6,886 bases of DNA from Pseudomonadota bacterium. Its GTDB lineage: Bacteria > Pseudomonadota > Alphaproteobacteria > Thalassobaculales > Thalassobaculaceae. The stretch spans positions 1-6,886 of the forward strand of contig JAQBUJ010000165.1 of assembly GCA_027623845.1 (NCBI GenBank), read 5' to 3'. The position numbers and the translations under genes were made by a program. Under the pieces are notes generated by a model. That model saw only the letters and a list, made by a program, of their open reading frames with translations. It had not been told where the DNA came from and did not search any database. Within the stretch, counting starts at the first letter, position 1. Every line of letters begins with the position of its first letter. This document shows positions 1 through 5,792 of the stretch, in pieces.

Positions 1-732
1 TTTATCCGGGTTGATAACCCTCAGGCCTGGGCCCTGCCGTTCGCCAGGGCGACGGTGATTGGAAGGCGGACGAGGAACCCGGGTGCCGGAGGGGGCGGGT
101 CGATTGATCTCAGGCCTGAAAACCACAAAACCCCGTCGTCCTGGCGAACGCCAGGACCGAAGCCTGAAGCCTTTGCCCGTGACGCGTGGCGGAGCAATTT
201 TGGAGATCGATCCAAGTTCGCCGGCTTTATCCGGGTTGATAATCCTCAGGCCTGGGCCCTGCCGTTCGCCAGGGCGACGGTGATTGGAAGGCGGACGAGG
301 AACCCGGTTGCCGGAGGGGACGGGTCGATTGATCTCAAGCCTGAAAACCACAAAACCCGTCGCCCTGGCGAATGCCAGGGCCGAAGCCGGAAGCGTTTGC
401 CCGTGACGCGTGGCGGAGCCATTTCGGAGATCGATCCAAGTTCGCCGGCTTTATCCGGGTTGATAATCCTCAGGCATAGGCCCTGCCGTTCGCCAGGGCG
501 ACGGTGATTGAGGCAGACGGATAACCCGGTTGCCGGGGGGGTCGGGTCGATTAATCTCAGGTCTGGAAACCACAAAGCCCGTCGCGCTGGCGAAAGCCAG
601 GGTCCAAGCCTGAATAGGTTGCTAGTGACGCGTGGCGGAGCCATTTCGGAGATCGATCCAAGTTCACCGGCTTTATCCGGGTTGATAATCCTCAGGCCTG
701 GGCCCTGCCGTTCGCCAGGGCGACGGTGATTG
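1..732. repeat. Tandem array of about 224-bp composite palindromic units
   Basis: About 3.3 near-identical units start at 1, 226, 450 and 672 (periods 225, 224 and 222), each opening with TTTATCCGGGTTGATAA. Copies 1 and 2 are most alike and copy 3 is more diverged. The fourth breaks off after GACGGTGATTG near 731, and the array probably continues left of the window. Each full unit carries two related hairpins in opposite orientation. The forward ones are at 139-156, 362-381 and 585-602 (CCTGGC-GAAN-GCCAGG type). The reverse ones are at 31-50, 256-275, 480-499 and 702-721 (GCCCTG...CAGGGC). Long open frames cross the region on both strands, but they translate to repeated Pro/Arg-rich peptides without domain character and shift frame between copies. 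I therefore call it non-coding. It resembles REP/BIME-type intergenic repeats; any function is unknown. Confidence 0.93.
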
Positions 733-769
733 AGAAGCAAACGCCGAAAGTCAAAATCTCCGACAACAC

Positions 770-798
770 TTGGCGGCAGGCTCAACGCGCGCAACAAT
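770..798 (+). promoter_or_regulatory. Candidate sigma70-type promoter for the first ACAD gene
   Basis: TTGGCG at 770-775 and AACAAT at 793-798 are separated by 17 bp, and each matches 4 of 6 consensus bases. Transcription would begin near 805, giving a leader of about 27 nt before the ATG at 832. It lies just downstream of the repeat array, in the only unique DNA before the gene. Matches this weak occur by chance in GC-rich DNA, so this is a suggestion only. Confidence 0.3.
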
Positions 799-818
799 GA
801 CGACCGGTTAAGAACAAC

Positions 819-823
819 AAGGA
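819..823 (+). promoter_or_regulatory. Ribosome binding site that fixes the first ACAD start
   Basis: AAGGA lies 8 nt upstream of ATG 832. The open frame extends upstream to a TTG at 730, but that would add 34 Arg/Lys/Ser-rich residues reaching back to the edge of the repeat array. The ATG gives the usual family N-terminus (MELAFSAEE). The site therefore supports the start at 832. Confidence 0.7.
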
Positions 824-831
824 TCGTCGCC

Positions 832-2034
832 ATGGAACTCGCCTTTTCCGCTGAAGAACTTGGATTTCGCGATGAGGTCCGGGCCTTCATCGCCAAGAAC
901 CTGCCGGCGTCGGCCAAGGCCAATGGCGGTCGGTGGCCGCATTGGAGCAAGGACGATATCGTTACCTGGCAACGCATCCTGAACAAAAAGGGTTGGGCGG
1001 TGCCGCATTGGCCGGAGGAGCATGGCGGCACCAACTGGTCGGCGGTGCAGCGCTATATCTTCATCGAGGAATTGTTGCTGGCGCCGACGCCCGAGCCGTT
1101 GTCGTTCAATGTGAACATGGTTGGCCCGGTGCTCTGCGCCTTCGGCAATGAGGCGCAAAAGGACTTCTTCCTCCCCAAGCTGCGCAACCTGGATCTCTGG
1201 TTCTGTCAGGGTTTCTCAGAGCCCGGCGCCGGATCGGATCTCGCCTCGTTGCGGACCTCGGCGGTGCGGGATGGCGACGACTATATCGTCAACGGCCAGA
1301 AAATCTGGACCTCGATGGCGCATCGCGCCGATTGGATCTTCGCCCTGGTGCGCACCGATCCAAACGCCCCGAAGCGGCAGATGGGGATCTCGTTCCTGCT
1401 GATCGACATGACCGCGCCGGGCGTCACGGTGCGCGGGATCAAGACCATCGACGACGCCCACCATGTCAACGAGGTGTTCTTTGACAATGTCCGGGTACCG
1501 ATCAGCAATCGGATCGGCGAGGAGAACAAAGGCTGGGATTACGCCAAGTTCCTGCTTGGTAACGAGCGCACCGGCATCGCCCGGGTCGGGTTGTCGCGGG
1601 AGCGTTTGAACCGCGCCAAGCGGCTGGCGGAAAAGCTACCGGCGTTCAACGGCGCCTTGGCCGATGATCCGCAATTCCGCCGCAAATGCGCCACCATCGA
1701 GATGCAACTGAAATCCCTGGAAATCACGGTGATGCGGGTGCTCGACCGACAGCGCCGGCGCAACGACTCGACGCCGGACCCGGCCACATCGGTGCTGAAG
1801 ATGCGCGGCGCCGAGATCCAGCAATCGACGGCGGAGCTGTTGGCCGATGTCGCCGGACCGATGGCCGCGCCGACCGACGCGGTTCGCGCCGCCTATGAAG
1901 GCGACTTCCCGACCGAGCTTGAAGAAACCCTGGGCATCATCCCGCATTATTTCAATTCCCGCGCCGCAACCATCTATGGCGGCTCCAACGAGATCCAGCG
2001 CAACATCATCGCCAAGGCGGTTTTGGGGCTATAG
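832..2034 (+). CDS. Acyl-CoA dehydrogenase, FAD-binding/catalytic-type subunit (FadE-like)
   Basis: This 400-residue flavoprotein should oxidise an acyl-CoA to the 2-enoyl-CoA in the cytoplasm and pass electrons to electron-transfer flavoprotein. The alpha-helical N-terminal domain covers about residues 5-118. The middle beta domain (about 122-220) has the FAD/acyl-CoA motif GFSEPGAGSDLAS at 127-139 and IWTSMA at 158-163. The C-terminal helical domain ends with IYGGSNEIQR at 381-390. The MCAD-type catalytic Glu position (IYEGT) is Gly383 here. Glu245 in NERTG aligns with the helix-G catalytic Glu of isovaleryl-CoA dehydrogenase and mycobacterial ChsE4. The usual C-terminal RxQFGxPI FAD-contact motif is absent, and VLDRQRRRN occupies that general region. 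This suggests a partner subunit, probably the next ACAD 311 bp downstream. The family assignment is firm; the substrate is unknown, with branched, cyclic or steroid-side-chain acyl-CoAs as possibilities. Confidence 0.95.
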   Translation: MELAFSAEELGFRDEVRAFIAKNLPASAKANGGRWPHWSKDDIVTWQRILNKKGWAVPHWPEEHGGTNWSAVQRYIFIEELLLAPTPEPLSFNVNMVGPVLCAFGNEAQKDFFLPKLRNLDLWFCQGFSEPGAGSDLASLRTSAVRDGDDYIVNGQKIWTSMAHRADWIFALVRTDPNAPKRQMGISFLLIDMTAPGVTVRGIKTIDDAHHVNEVFFDNVRVPISNRIGEENKGWDYAKFLLGNERTGIARVGLSRERLNRAKRLAEKLPAFNGALADDPQFRRKCATIEMQLKSLEITVMRVLDRQRRRNDSTPDPATSVLKMRGAEIQQSTAELLADVAGPMAAPTDAVRAAYEGDFPTELEETLGIIPHYFNSRAATIYGGSNEIQRNIIAKAVLGL

Positions 2035-2079
2035 GCGGATCAACCAGATGATTATCGGCGAGACCCTCCCAATCCGTAT

Positions 2080-2216
2080 CCCTGGCGAAAGCCAGGGCCC
2101 ATGCCTGAGGCCTTGGTCGGTGACCGCTAGCCGAGCGCCTGTCGCGAGCCGGCGCAATGATCCAACCCGGATCACGCTGAAAAGCCTCCGGCGTGGGCCC
2201 TGGATCAAGTCCAGGG
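2080..2216. repeat. Single diverged copy of the composite inverted-hairpin element
   Basis: The element opens with CCCTGGC-GAAA-GCCAGGG (2080-2097, 7-bp stem with a GAAA loop) followed by GCCCATGCCTGAGG. It closes with CCCTGGA-TCAAG-TCCAGGG (2198-2216) preceded by GCCTCCGGCGTGGG, which read on the other strand is the same motif. The outer span of 137 bp compares with 136 bp between the corresponding hairpins in the array at 1-732. Interior blocks also correspond: GTGACC/GTGACG, GATCCA, and CCCGGAT/CCGGGTT. It occupies much of the 311-bp gap between the two ACAD genes. Either hairpin could attenuate or stabilise a bicistronic message, but neither is followed by a T-run. Confidence 0.85.
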
Positions 2217-2277
2217 ATGCGATCGACGGGGGTTTGCCGCCAGTCTCGCAAAGAACCGGGGCATCGCCGGTGAATAG

Positions 2278-2345
2278 CCAAAAGAAGTCGGTGAAAAACC
2301 AAAAAGCAGCCGGCAGCTAACCAAAAAAATATGGAATAAACCAAA
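2278..2345 (+). promoter_or_regulatory. A-rich leader with regularly spaced CCAAAA motifs before the second ACAD
   Basis: CCAAAA occurs at 2278, 2299, 2321 and 2341, spaced 21, 22 and 20 bp (about two helical turns), in a stretch far richer in A than the surrounding DNA. The spacing suits intrinsic DNA curvature or an UP-element-like region, but no clear -35/-10 pair can be assigned. The ribosome binding site is weak: GGA at 2333-2335 with 10 nt to ATG 2346. A two-codon frame, ATG GAA TAA, sits at 2331-2339. Confidence 0.4.
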
Positions 2346-3488
2346 ATGGATTTCGAACTCTCCAACGAACAACAGCTGCTGAAGGACAGTGTCGACCGGC
2401 TGATCGCTGACCGATACGACCTCAGGGCGCGCGGCAAGATCCTGGAAAGCGACGCCGGGTGGAGCCGGGAGATCTGGTCGACCTTGGCGGATCTTGGGTT
2501 CCTCGGCCTGCCGTTTTCCGCCGAGGATGGTGGTTTTGGCGGCGGGCCGGTCGAGCAGATGATCATCCAGGAGGCGTTCGGACGGGGCCTGCTGGTCGAG
2601 CCCTATCTGGCGACGGTGATCCTCGGTGGAAGCGCCATCACGCTGGCGGCGTCGCCGGAGCGCCGGGTCGAGATCCTCGGCGGCGTCACCGAAGGGCGGC
2701 GTCTGCTCGCCTTTGCCCATGGCGAAAGGCTATCGCGCTATCGTTTGCGTCAGGTTGCAGCCACGGCCCGGGGGGATAGCGGTGACTGGGTGCTGGATGG
2801 CGAGAAGACCACGGTGATCCATGGCGGCGAGGCGGATACCTTGATCGTTAGCGCCCGCACCAGCGGCGGCAAGGATGACGAGGACGGCATCAGTCTGTTC
2901 GTGGTTCCGGCAAACACCGCCGGGGTGACGGTGCGGGCCTATCCGACCTTCGATGGGATGCGCGGCGCCGATATCACTTTCGCCTCGGTCACCCTGACCT
3001 CGGACGCCCTGCTCGGCGAGGCGGACAAGGCCTATCCGGTGATCGAGCATGTCGAGCAGCATGGCATCGCTGCGGTCGCCGCCGAATCCGTCGGCCTGAT
3101 GCAGGCGGCGCTGGATATGTCGGTTGAGTATCTGAAAACCCGCACCCAGTTCGGCCGACCGATCGGCGAGTTCCAGGTTCTACAGCACCGGGCCGCCGAC
3201 ATGTATGTGGCGGTCGAAGAGGCCCGCAGCATCGCCATTCACGCGGCGATGATGGTCGGCGAAGCGGACCCGGCGGCGCGCCGCCAGGCCATGGCCACCG
3301 CCAAGGCGCAGATCGGCGTCTCAGCCCGCGAGGTCGGGCAGAGCGGGGTGCAATTGCATGGCGGGATCGGGATTACCGAGGAATACGCCATCGGCCATTA
3401 TTTCAAGCGATTGTCGATGATCGAGCGCCAGTTCGGCGATGTCGAGCATCACATGGCGCTGCTGGCGTCGCTGGAGGGGCCGGGCTGA
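2346..3488 (+). CDS. Acyl-CoA dehydrogenase family protein, probable non-catalytic partner subunit
   Basis: This 380-residue ACAD-fold protein has its N-terminal helical domain at about 3-115, a divergent middle domain at about 117-222, and a C-terminal domain at about 228-375. The C-terminal half is well preserved: TRTQFGRPIGEFQVLQ at 265-280, whose Arg266, Gln268 and Phe269 correspond to FAD contacts made across a subunit interface, and QLHGGIGITEEY at 336-347. The middle domain lacks both the SEPxxGSD signature (AFAHGERLS at 122-130 stands in the place) and the WxT motif. The IYEGT catalytic position is lost, the end reading MIERQFGDVEHH, and helix G (HVEQHGIAAVAA) lacks the ER pair. The protein most likely forms a heteromer with the upstream ACAD, as ChsE5 does with ChsE4 in Mycobacterium. 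A weak ribosome binding site (GGA, 10 nt spacing) precedes an ATG in an A-rich leader. The ACAD fold is certain; the partner role is inferred. Confidence 0.92.
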   Translation: MDFELSNEQQLLKDSVDRLIADRYDLRARGKILESDAGWSREIWSTLADLGFLGLPFSAEDGGFGGGPVEQMIIQEAFGRGLLVEPYLATVILGGSAITLAASPERRVEILGGVTEGRRLLAFAHGERLSRYRLRQVAATARGDSGDWVLDGEKTTVIHGGEADTLIVSARTSGGKDDEDGISLFVVPANTAGVTVRAYPTFDGMRGADITFASVTLTSDALLGEADKAYPVIEHVEQHGIAAVAAESVGLMQAALDMSVEYLKTRTQFGRPIGEFQVLQHRAADMYVAVEEARSIAIHAAMMVGEADPAARRQAMATAKAQIGVSAREVGQSGVQLHGGIGITEEYAIGHYFKRLSMIERQFGDVEHHMALLASLEGPG

Positions 3489-3507
3489 GCCCGAGGCCAA
3501 AACTCTA

Positions 3508-3537
3508 ACGCCGCCCCTGCATCAACAGGGACGGCGT
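3508..3537 (-). terminator. Rho-independent-type hairpin in the convergent gap
   Basis: An inverted repeat has arms 3508-3519 and 3526-3537 and a 6-nt loop. On the - strand the 12-bp stem is complete with one G-U wobble and is followed by TTAGAGTTTT. On the + strand the same position is a C-A mismatch, with no T-run after the stem. The structure therefore best fits termination of the - strand transcript that passes the aldolase stop at 3649. It starts 20 bp after the second ACAD stop and could also slow + strand transcription. Confidence 0.65.
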
Positions 3538-3567
3538 CGAGAAAAGCGGTCGCGTTGGAAACGCGCT

Positions 3568-3652
3568 CTAGAGCCGAATCAATAAGATAGAGGGCGATTC
3601 ACGGTAGAGTCTCCATCGCTCCGCGATTCCGACTAAACCGATCGCGCTCTAG
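3568..3652. repeat. 85-bp MITE-like element with CTAGAGC/GCTCTAG terminal inverted repeats
   Basis: Seven-bp perfect terminal inverted repeats (CTAGAGC at 3568-3574, GCTCTAG at 3646-3652) enclose a segment with two GCGATTC direct copies (3594-3600 and 3623-3629). The decamer CGCGCTCTAG also appears as a direct repeat at 3562-3571 and 3643-3652, and the left end is a perfect palindrome, GCTCTAGAGC (3565-3574). The right terminus overlaps the last codons of the - strand aldolase gene and supplies its TAG stop (3649-3651). There is no coding capacity, so it would need a transposase in trans. Its dispersed nature is inferred from form alone. Confidence 0.5.
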
Positions 3653-4431
3653 TCGGCGTAATCCGGCTCTTTCTTGTCGAGAATCCGCTTCAGCGCGTCA
3701 AAATGCCATTCCGAGTTGGCTTTGCCGCCATAGCGCATCGAGGAGCCGCGATAGGTCGCATAGGTCTTCTCGACGACCGGCGCCGGCAACATCTTCAATG
3801 GTCGACCGGTCCACATGGCATAGAGCTGCACCTGGGCGACCCGCTCCAGATAATACAGCCGGTCATAGGCCTCGGCCACATTGGCGCCGAGGGTCAGCGC
3901 GCCGTGGCTGGCCATCAGCAGGACCGTGTTGTCGCCGCAGACATCGGCCAGACGGTCACCCTCGGCCGGATCAAGTCCCGGGCCATCATAGGATTCGTCG
4001 TAGCCGGTCTTCATCATCGTGCCGAGCTCGGTCTGGCCGATCGGCTGAATGTGCTGATCCTCAAGACGGGTCAGGGCGCTGGCGTAAGGCATGTGGGTGT
4101 GGAACACCGCGGCGGCGTTTTCCTTCTTGCGATGGATCGGCGCGTGGATGCAATAGGCCGAGCGTTCGACGATGCCTTCGCCGCGCTTCACCTCGCCGTC
4201 ATAGCCAACTTCCATGAAGCAACTGGCGGTGACCTCGGACCAATGCAGGCCGAAGGGGATCTGATAGTAGCGATCCTCGGAGCCCGGCACCCGCAGGGTC
4301 AGATGGTTGAAGATCCCTTCATGCAGATCATGCATGACCGCACAACGATGGGCGGCGGCCAGATCGATCCGAGCCTGCCACTGTTCGTCGGTATGGCCTT
4401 GAGTTTGAGACTGTGTTGATACGAAGTTCAT
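3649..4431 (-). CDS. Class II aldolase/adducin-family protein
   Basis: This 260-residue cytoplasmic protein has the class II aldolase/adducin (AraD/FucA-like) fold over about residues 20-215. The metal site is recognisable: HTHMPYA at 111-117 gives His111 and His113, and ASHGALTLG at 174-182 gives His176. Glu89 in VERSAYCIH aligns by position with the acidic catalytic residue of fuculose-phosphate aldolase. HEGIFNHLTLRVPG (37-50) matches the family's N-terminal G-x-x-N-H-x-(T/S)-x-R block. Family members include sugar-phosphate aldolases, epimerases and decarboxylases. Here the neighbours are acyl-CoA and CoA-transfer genes, so a sugar-phosphate substrate is not assured. The start is ATG with GGGAG at 4442-4438, 6 nt away. 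The gene follows the LLM oxidoreductase on the same strand after 182 bp, and unusual 11-bp repeats lie just upstream of its ribosome binding site. Confidence 0.92.
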   Translation of the reverse strand: MNFVSTQSQTQGHTDEQWQARIDLAAAHRCAVMHDLHEGIFNHLTLRVPGSEDRYYQIPFGLHWSEVTASCFMEVGYDGEVKRGEGIVERSAYCIHAPIHRKKENAAAVFHTHMPYASALTRLEDQHIQPIGQTELGTMMKTGYDESYDGPGLDPAEGDRLADVCGDNTVLLMASHGALTLGANVAEAYDRLYYLERVAQVQLYAMWTGRPLKMLPAPVVEKTYATYRGSSMRYGGKANSEWHFDALKRILDKKEPDYAD

Positions 4432-4449
4432 CGACCGCTCCCGAATCTT

Positions 4450-4504
4450 TTGGTGAATTTGGGGTAAATCAGGGGTGAGTAAAGGGTAACATCAAGGCGA
4501 ATTT
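4450..4504. repeat. Five imperfect 11-bp direct repeats upstream of the class II aldolase
   Basis: Reading the + strand, 11-bp units begin at 4450, 4461, 4472, 4483 and 4494: TTGGTGAATTT, GGGGTAAATCA, GGGGTGAGTAA, AGGGTAACATC and AAGGCGAATTT. All five keep GG at unit positions 3-4, four keep T at position 5, and all have A at position 7. The block ends 7 bp before the aldolase Shine-Dalgarno on the - strand, so it lies in the promoter or 5' leader. A period near one helical turn would put the repeats on one DNA face, as expected for cooperative binding sites. The fifth unit lies within an inverted repeat, GGCGAA-T-TTCGCC (4496-4508). Confidence 0.5.
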
Positions 4505-4613
4505 CGCCCGCAGTGTCCTCCGATGCGCCCAAATCGTCAATCGCCGCGCCGAAAACAGCAGGCAGACGATGGCCGGGAGGCATCAATCGAGCGAGCCGTC
4601 CCGCGACAACCCG

Positions 4614-5618
4614 CTACAGCTCAAACGCCTTGGCGATCTCGGTATAGCTGGCACGCCGCGCTTCATTGCTATGGGCCCAGGTGACGATCGCCACTTCCTC
4701 GACCCCAAGGCGGCCGGCCAATTCACGGGTTCGCTCGGCCACTTCCGGGCCGGTGCCAACGAAGGTGGTGCGGCGTAATTCGGCGATCCGGGCTTCCTCG
4801 CGCTCATTATACGCCGCCGCCATGGCGTCTTCCGGCGTCTCGAAGGTCAGATGCAGGCCGCGGTCCCGATACAGCTGCCAACGGGCGCGGGAGCTGAAAT
4901 GGTATTGCGCCTCCTCATGCGTCTCCGCCGCCAGGGCCCAGACGCAAATGCTCGATCGCGGCTCGGGGAAACGTTCGCTCGGTTTGTAGCTGTCGCGGTA
5001 CAGGTTTAGCGCCTGCTCGCCGCCCTGACCATCGGTGAAGAACCAGGCAAAGGCATAGGGCAGGCCGAAATGCGCCGCTACCTGGGCGCCATAAGAGGAA
5101 CTGCCGAGTATCCAGATCTCCGGCGCCGTCTCGCCTTGCGGCTGGGCTTTCAGGCGGGCGAAAGTGTGGCCTTCCTGCAGCGGCTCGCCATGCAGCCAGG
5201 CATCCAGGTCCATCACATCGTTGGGGAACTGGTTCGGTCGCTCGGCGGCGTTGGGGTTCAGGGCATAGGCGGTCAGGCCGTCCGAACCCGGCGCCCGGCC
5301 AAGCCCAAGGTCGATCCGCCCGGGGGCCAATGCATCGAGCACCCGAAACTGCTCGGCCACCTTGAACGGCGCGTAATGCGGCAACATGATCCCGGCGCTG
5401 CCGATGCGGATCCGCTCGGTGGTCGCGGCGATGGCGGCGATGACGATCTCCGGCGCGGTGCCGACGATGGCCGGGTGGTTGTGATGCTCGGAGACCCAGA
5501 ACCGATGATAGCCCAGCGCCTCGCAATGCTGCGCCAGAGCCACGGTCTCGCGGATCGCCGAGCCTTGCGAGCGACCGGACACGGCAATCGACTGATCGAG
5601 AACGGAAAGACGCAGCAC
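4614..5618 (-). CDS. LLM class flavin-dependent oxidoreductase (luciferase-like, YhbW/group 1 type)
   Basis: This 334-residue TIM-barrel protein of the bacterial luciferase superfamily would use reduced FMN (or F420 in some relatives) to oxygenate or reduce a small organic substrate in the cytoplasm. The N-terminal block LSVLDQS (4-10), RFWVSEHHNHP (39-49), IMLPHYAPFKVAEQF (77-91) and PGRIDLGLGRAPGSD (99-113) are hallmarks of the luciferase-family oxidoreductase group 1 that includes E. coli YhbW. PEIWILGSSSYGAQVAA (166-182) is the usual phosphate-binding region of the second half. Length is normal for the group. Translation starts at GTG (5618), supported by GGAG 6 nt upstream. It sits 174 bp downstream of the CoA-transferase on the same strand and may share its transcript. 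The substrate is unknown; the neighbouring ACADs suggest a catabolic rather than a light-emitting role. Confidence 0.93.
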   Translation of the reverse strand: MLRLSVLDQSIAVSGRSQGSAIRETVALAQHCEALGYHRFWVSEHHNHPAIVGTAPEIVIAAIAATTERIRIGSAGIMLPHYAPFKVAEQFRVLDALAPGRIDLGLGRAPGSDGLTAYALNPNAAERPNQFPNDVMDLDAWLHGEPLQEGHTFARLKAQPQGETAPEIWILGSSSYGAQVAAHFGLPYAFAWFFTDGQGGEQALNLYRDSYKPSERFPEPRSSICVWALAAETHEEAQYHFSSRARWQLYRDRGLHLTFETPEDAMAAAYNEREEARIAELRRTTFVGTGPEVAERTRELAGRLGVEEVAIVTWAHSNEARRASYTEIAKAFEL

Positions 5619-5624
5619 GGGGAA

Positions 5625-5628
5625 CTCC
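5625..5628 (-). promoter_or_regulatory. Ribosome binding site supporting the GTG start of the LLM oxidoreductase
   Basis: On the - strand GGAG lies 6 nt before GTG 5618-5616. The protein from this GTG begins MLRLSVLDQS, the expected family N-terminus, so an upstream start is not needed and the GTG can be accepted. Confidence 0.7.
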
Positions 5629-5649
5629 GATTCGACTCACTTTGGCCGA

Positions 5650-5687
5650 CCAACATGACAGGGGCCGGCCAACGCGACAGGGGCCGG
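5650..5687. repeat. 19-bp tandem duplication
   Basis: CCAACATGACAGGGGCCGG (5650-5668) is followed directly by CCAACGCGACAGGGGCCGG (5669-5687), two mismatches in 19. It lies in the leader or promoter region of the LLM gene, about 30 bp before its ribosome binding site on the - strand. It may be a slippage duplication or a pair of binding sites. Confidence 0.75.
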
Positions 5688-5698
5688 CTTTCATCCCG

Positions 5699-5738
5699 CG
5701 AAACCCGGCTTGGATCAAGGATGTTCGACCGGGTTGCG
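5699..5738. repeat. Inverted repeat between the CoA-transferase and LLM genes
   Basis: CGAAACCCGG (5699-5708) and CCGGGTTGCG (5729-5738) are complementary except at one position. The 20-bp spacer holds a smaller palindrome, CTTGGATCAAG. The TTGGATCAAGG core resembles the second hairpin of the element at 2080-2216. It starts about 55 bp after the CoA-transferase stop on the - strand and could weaken read-through, but no T-run follows. It is more likely another member of the genome's intergenic palindromes. Confidence 0.5.
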
Positions 5739-5792
5739 CAATCCCTGGCCGATCACGCCAGCAAATCACCCACACGATACCGGCGCTATGGC

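Noticed and set aside
55..729. Long open frames across the repeat array on the + strand (repeated GSIDL...NHK peptides)
   Set aside because: They translate the tandem repeat itself, change frame when the period is not a multiple of three, lack convincing ribosome binding sites and show no domain. Their openness reflects high GC and copying.
1..732. CRISPR array
   Set aside because: The repeats are about 224 bp and contiguous, without short repeats separated by unique spacers, and no cas gene is present.
730..831. An N-terminal extension of the first ACAD from TTG 730
   Set aside because: The added 34 residues are basic and low in family character. AAGGA before ATG 832 and the family N-terminus MELAFSAEE favour the shorter protein.
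246..1034. A 262-codon open frame on the - strand covering the repeats and the 5' part of the first ACAD gene
   Set aside because: It is antisense to a clear ACAD coding region and otherwise made of repeat translation, so it is a shadow frame.
3703..4419. A 238-codon + strand open frame opposite the class II aldolase
   Set aside because: It is antisense to a gene with an intact metal site and ribosome binding site. The translation is His/Gly/Ala-rich with no recognised domain, typical of GC-rich shadow frames.
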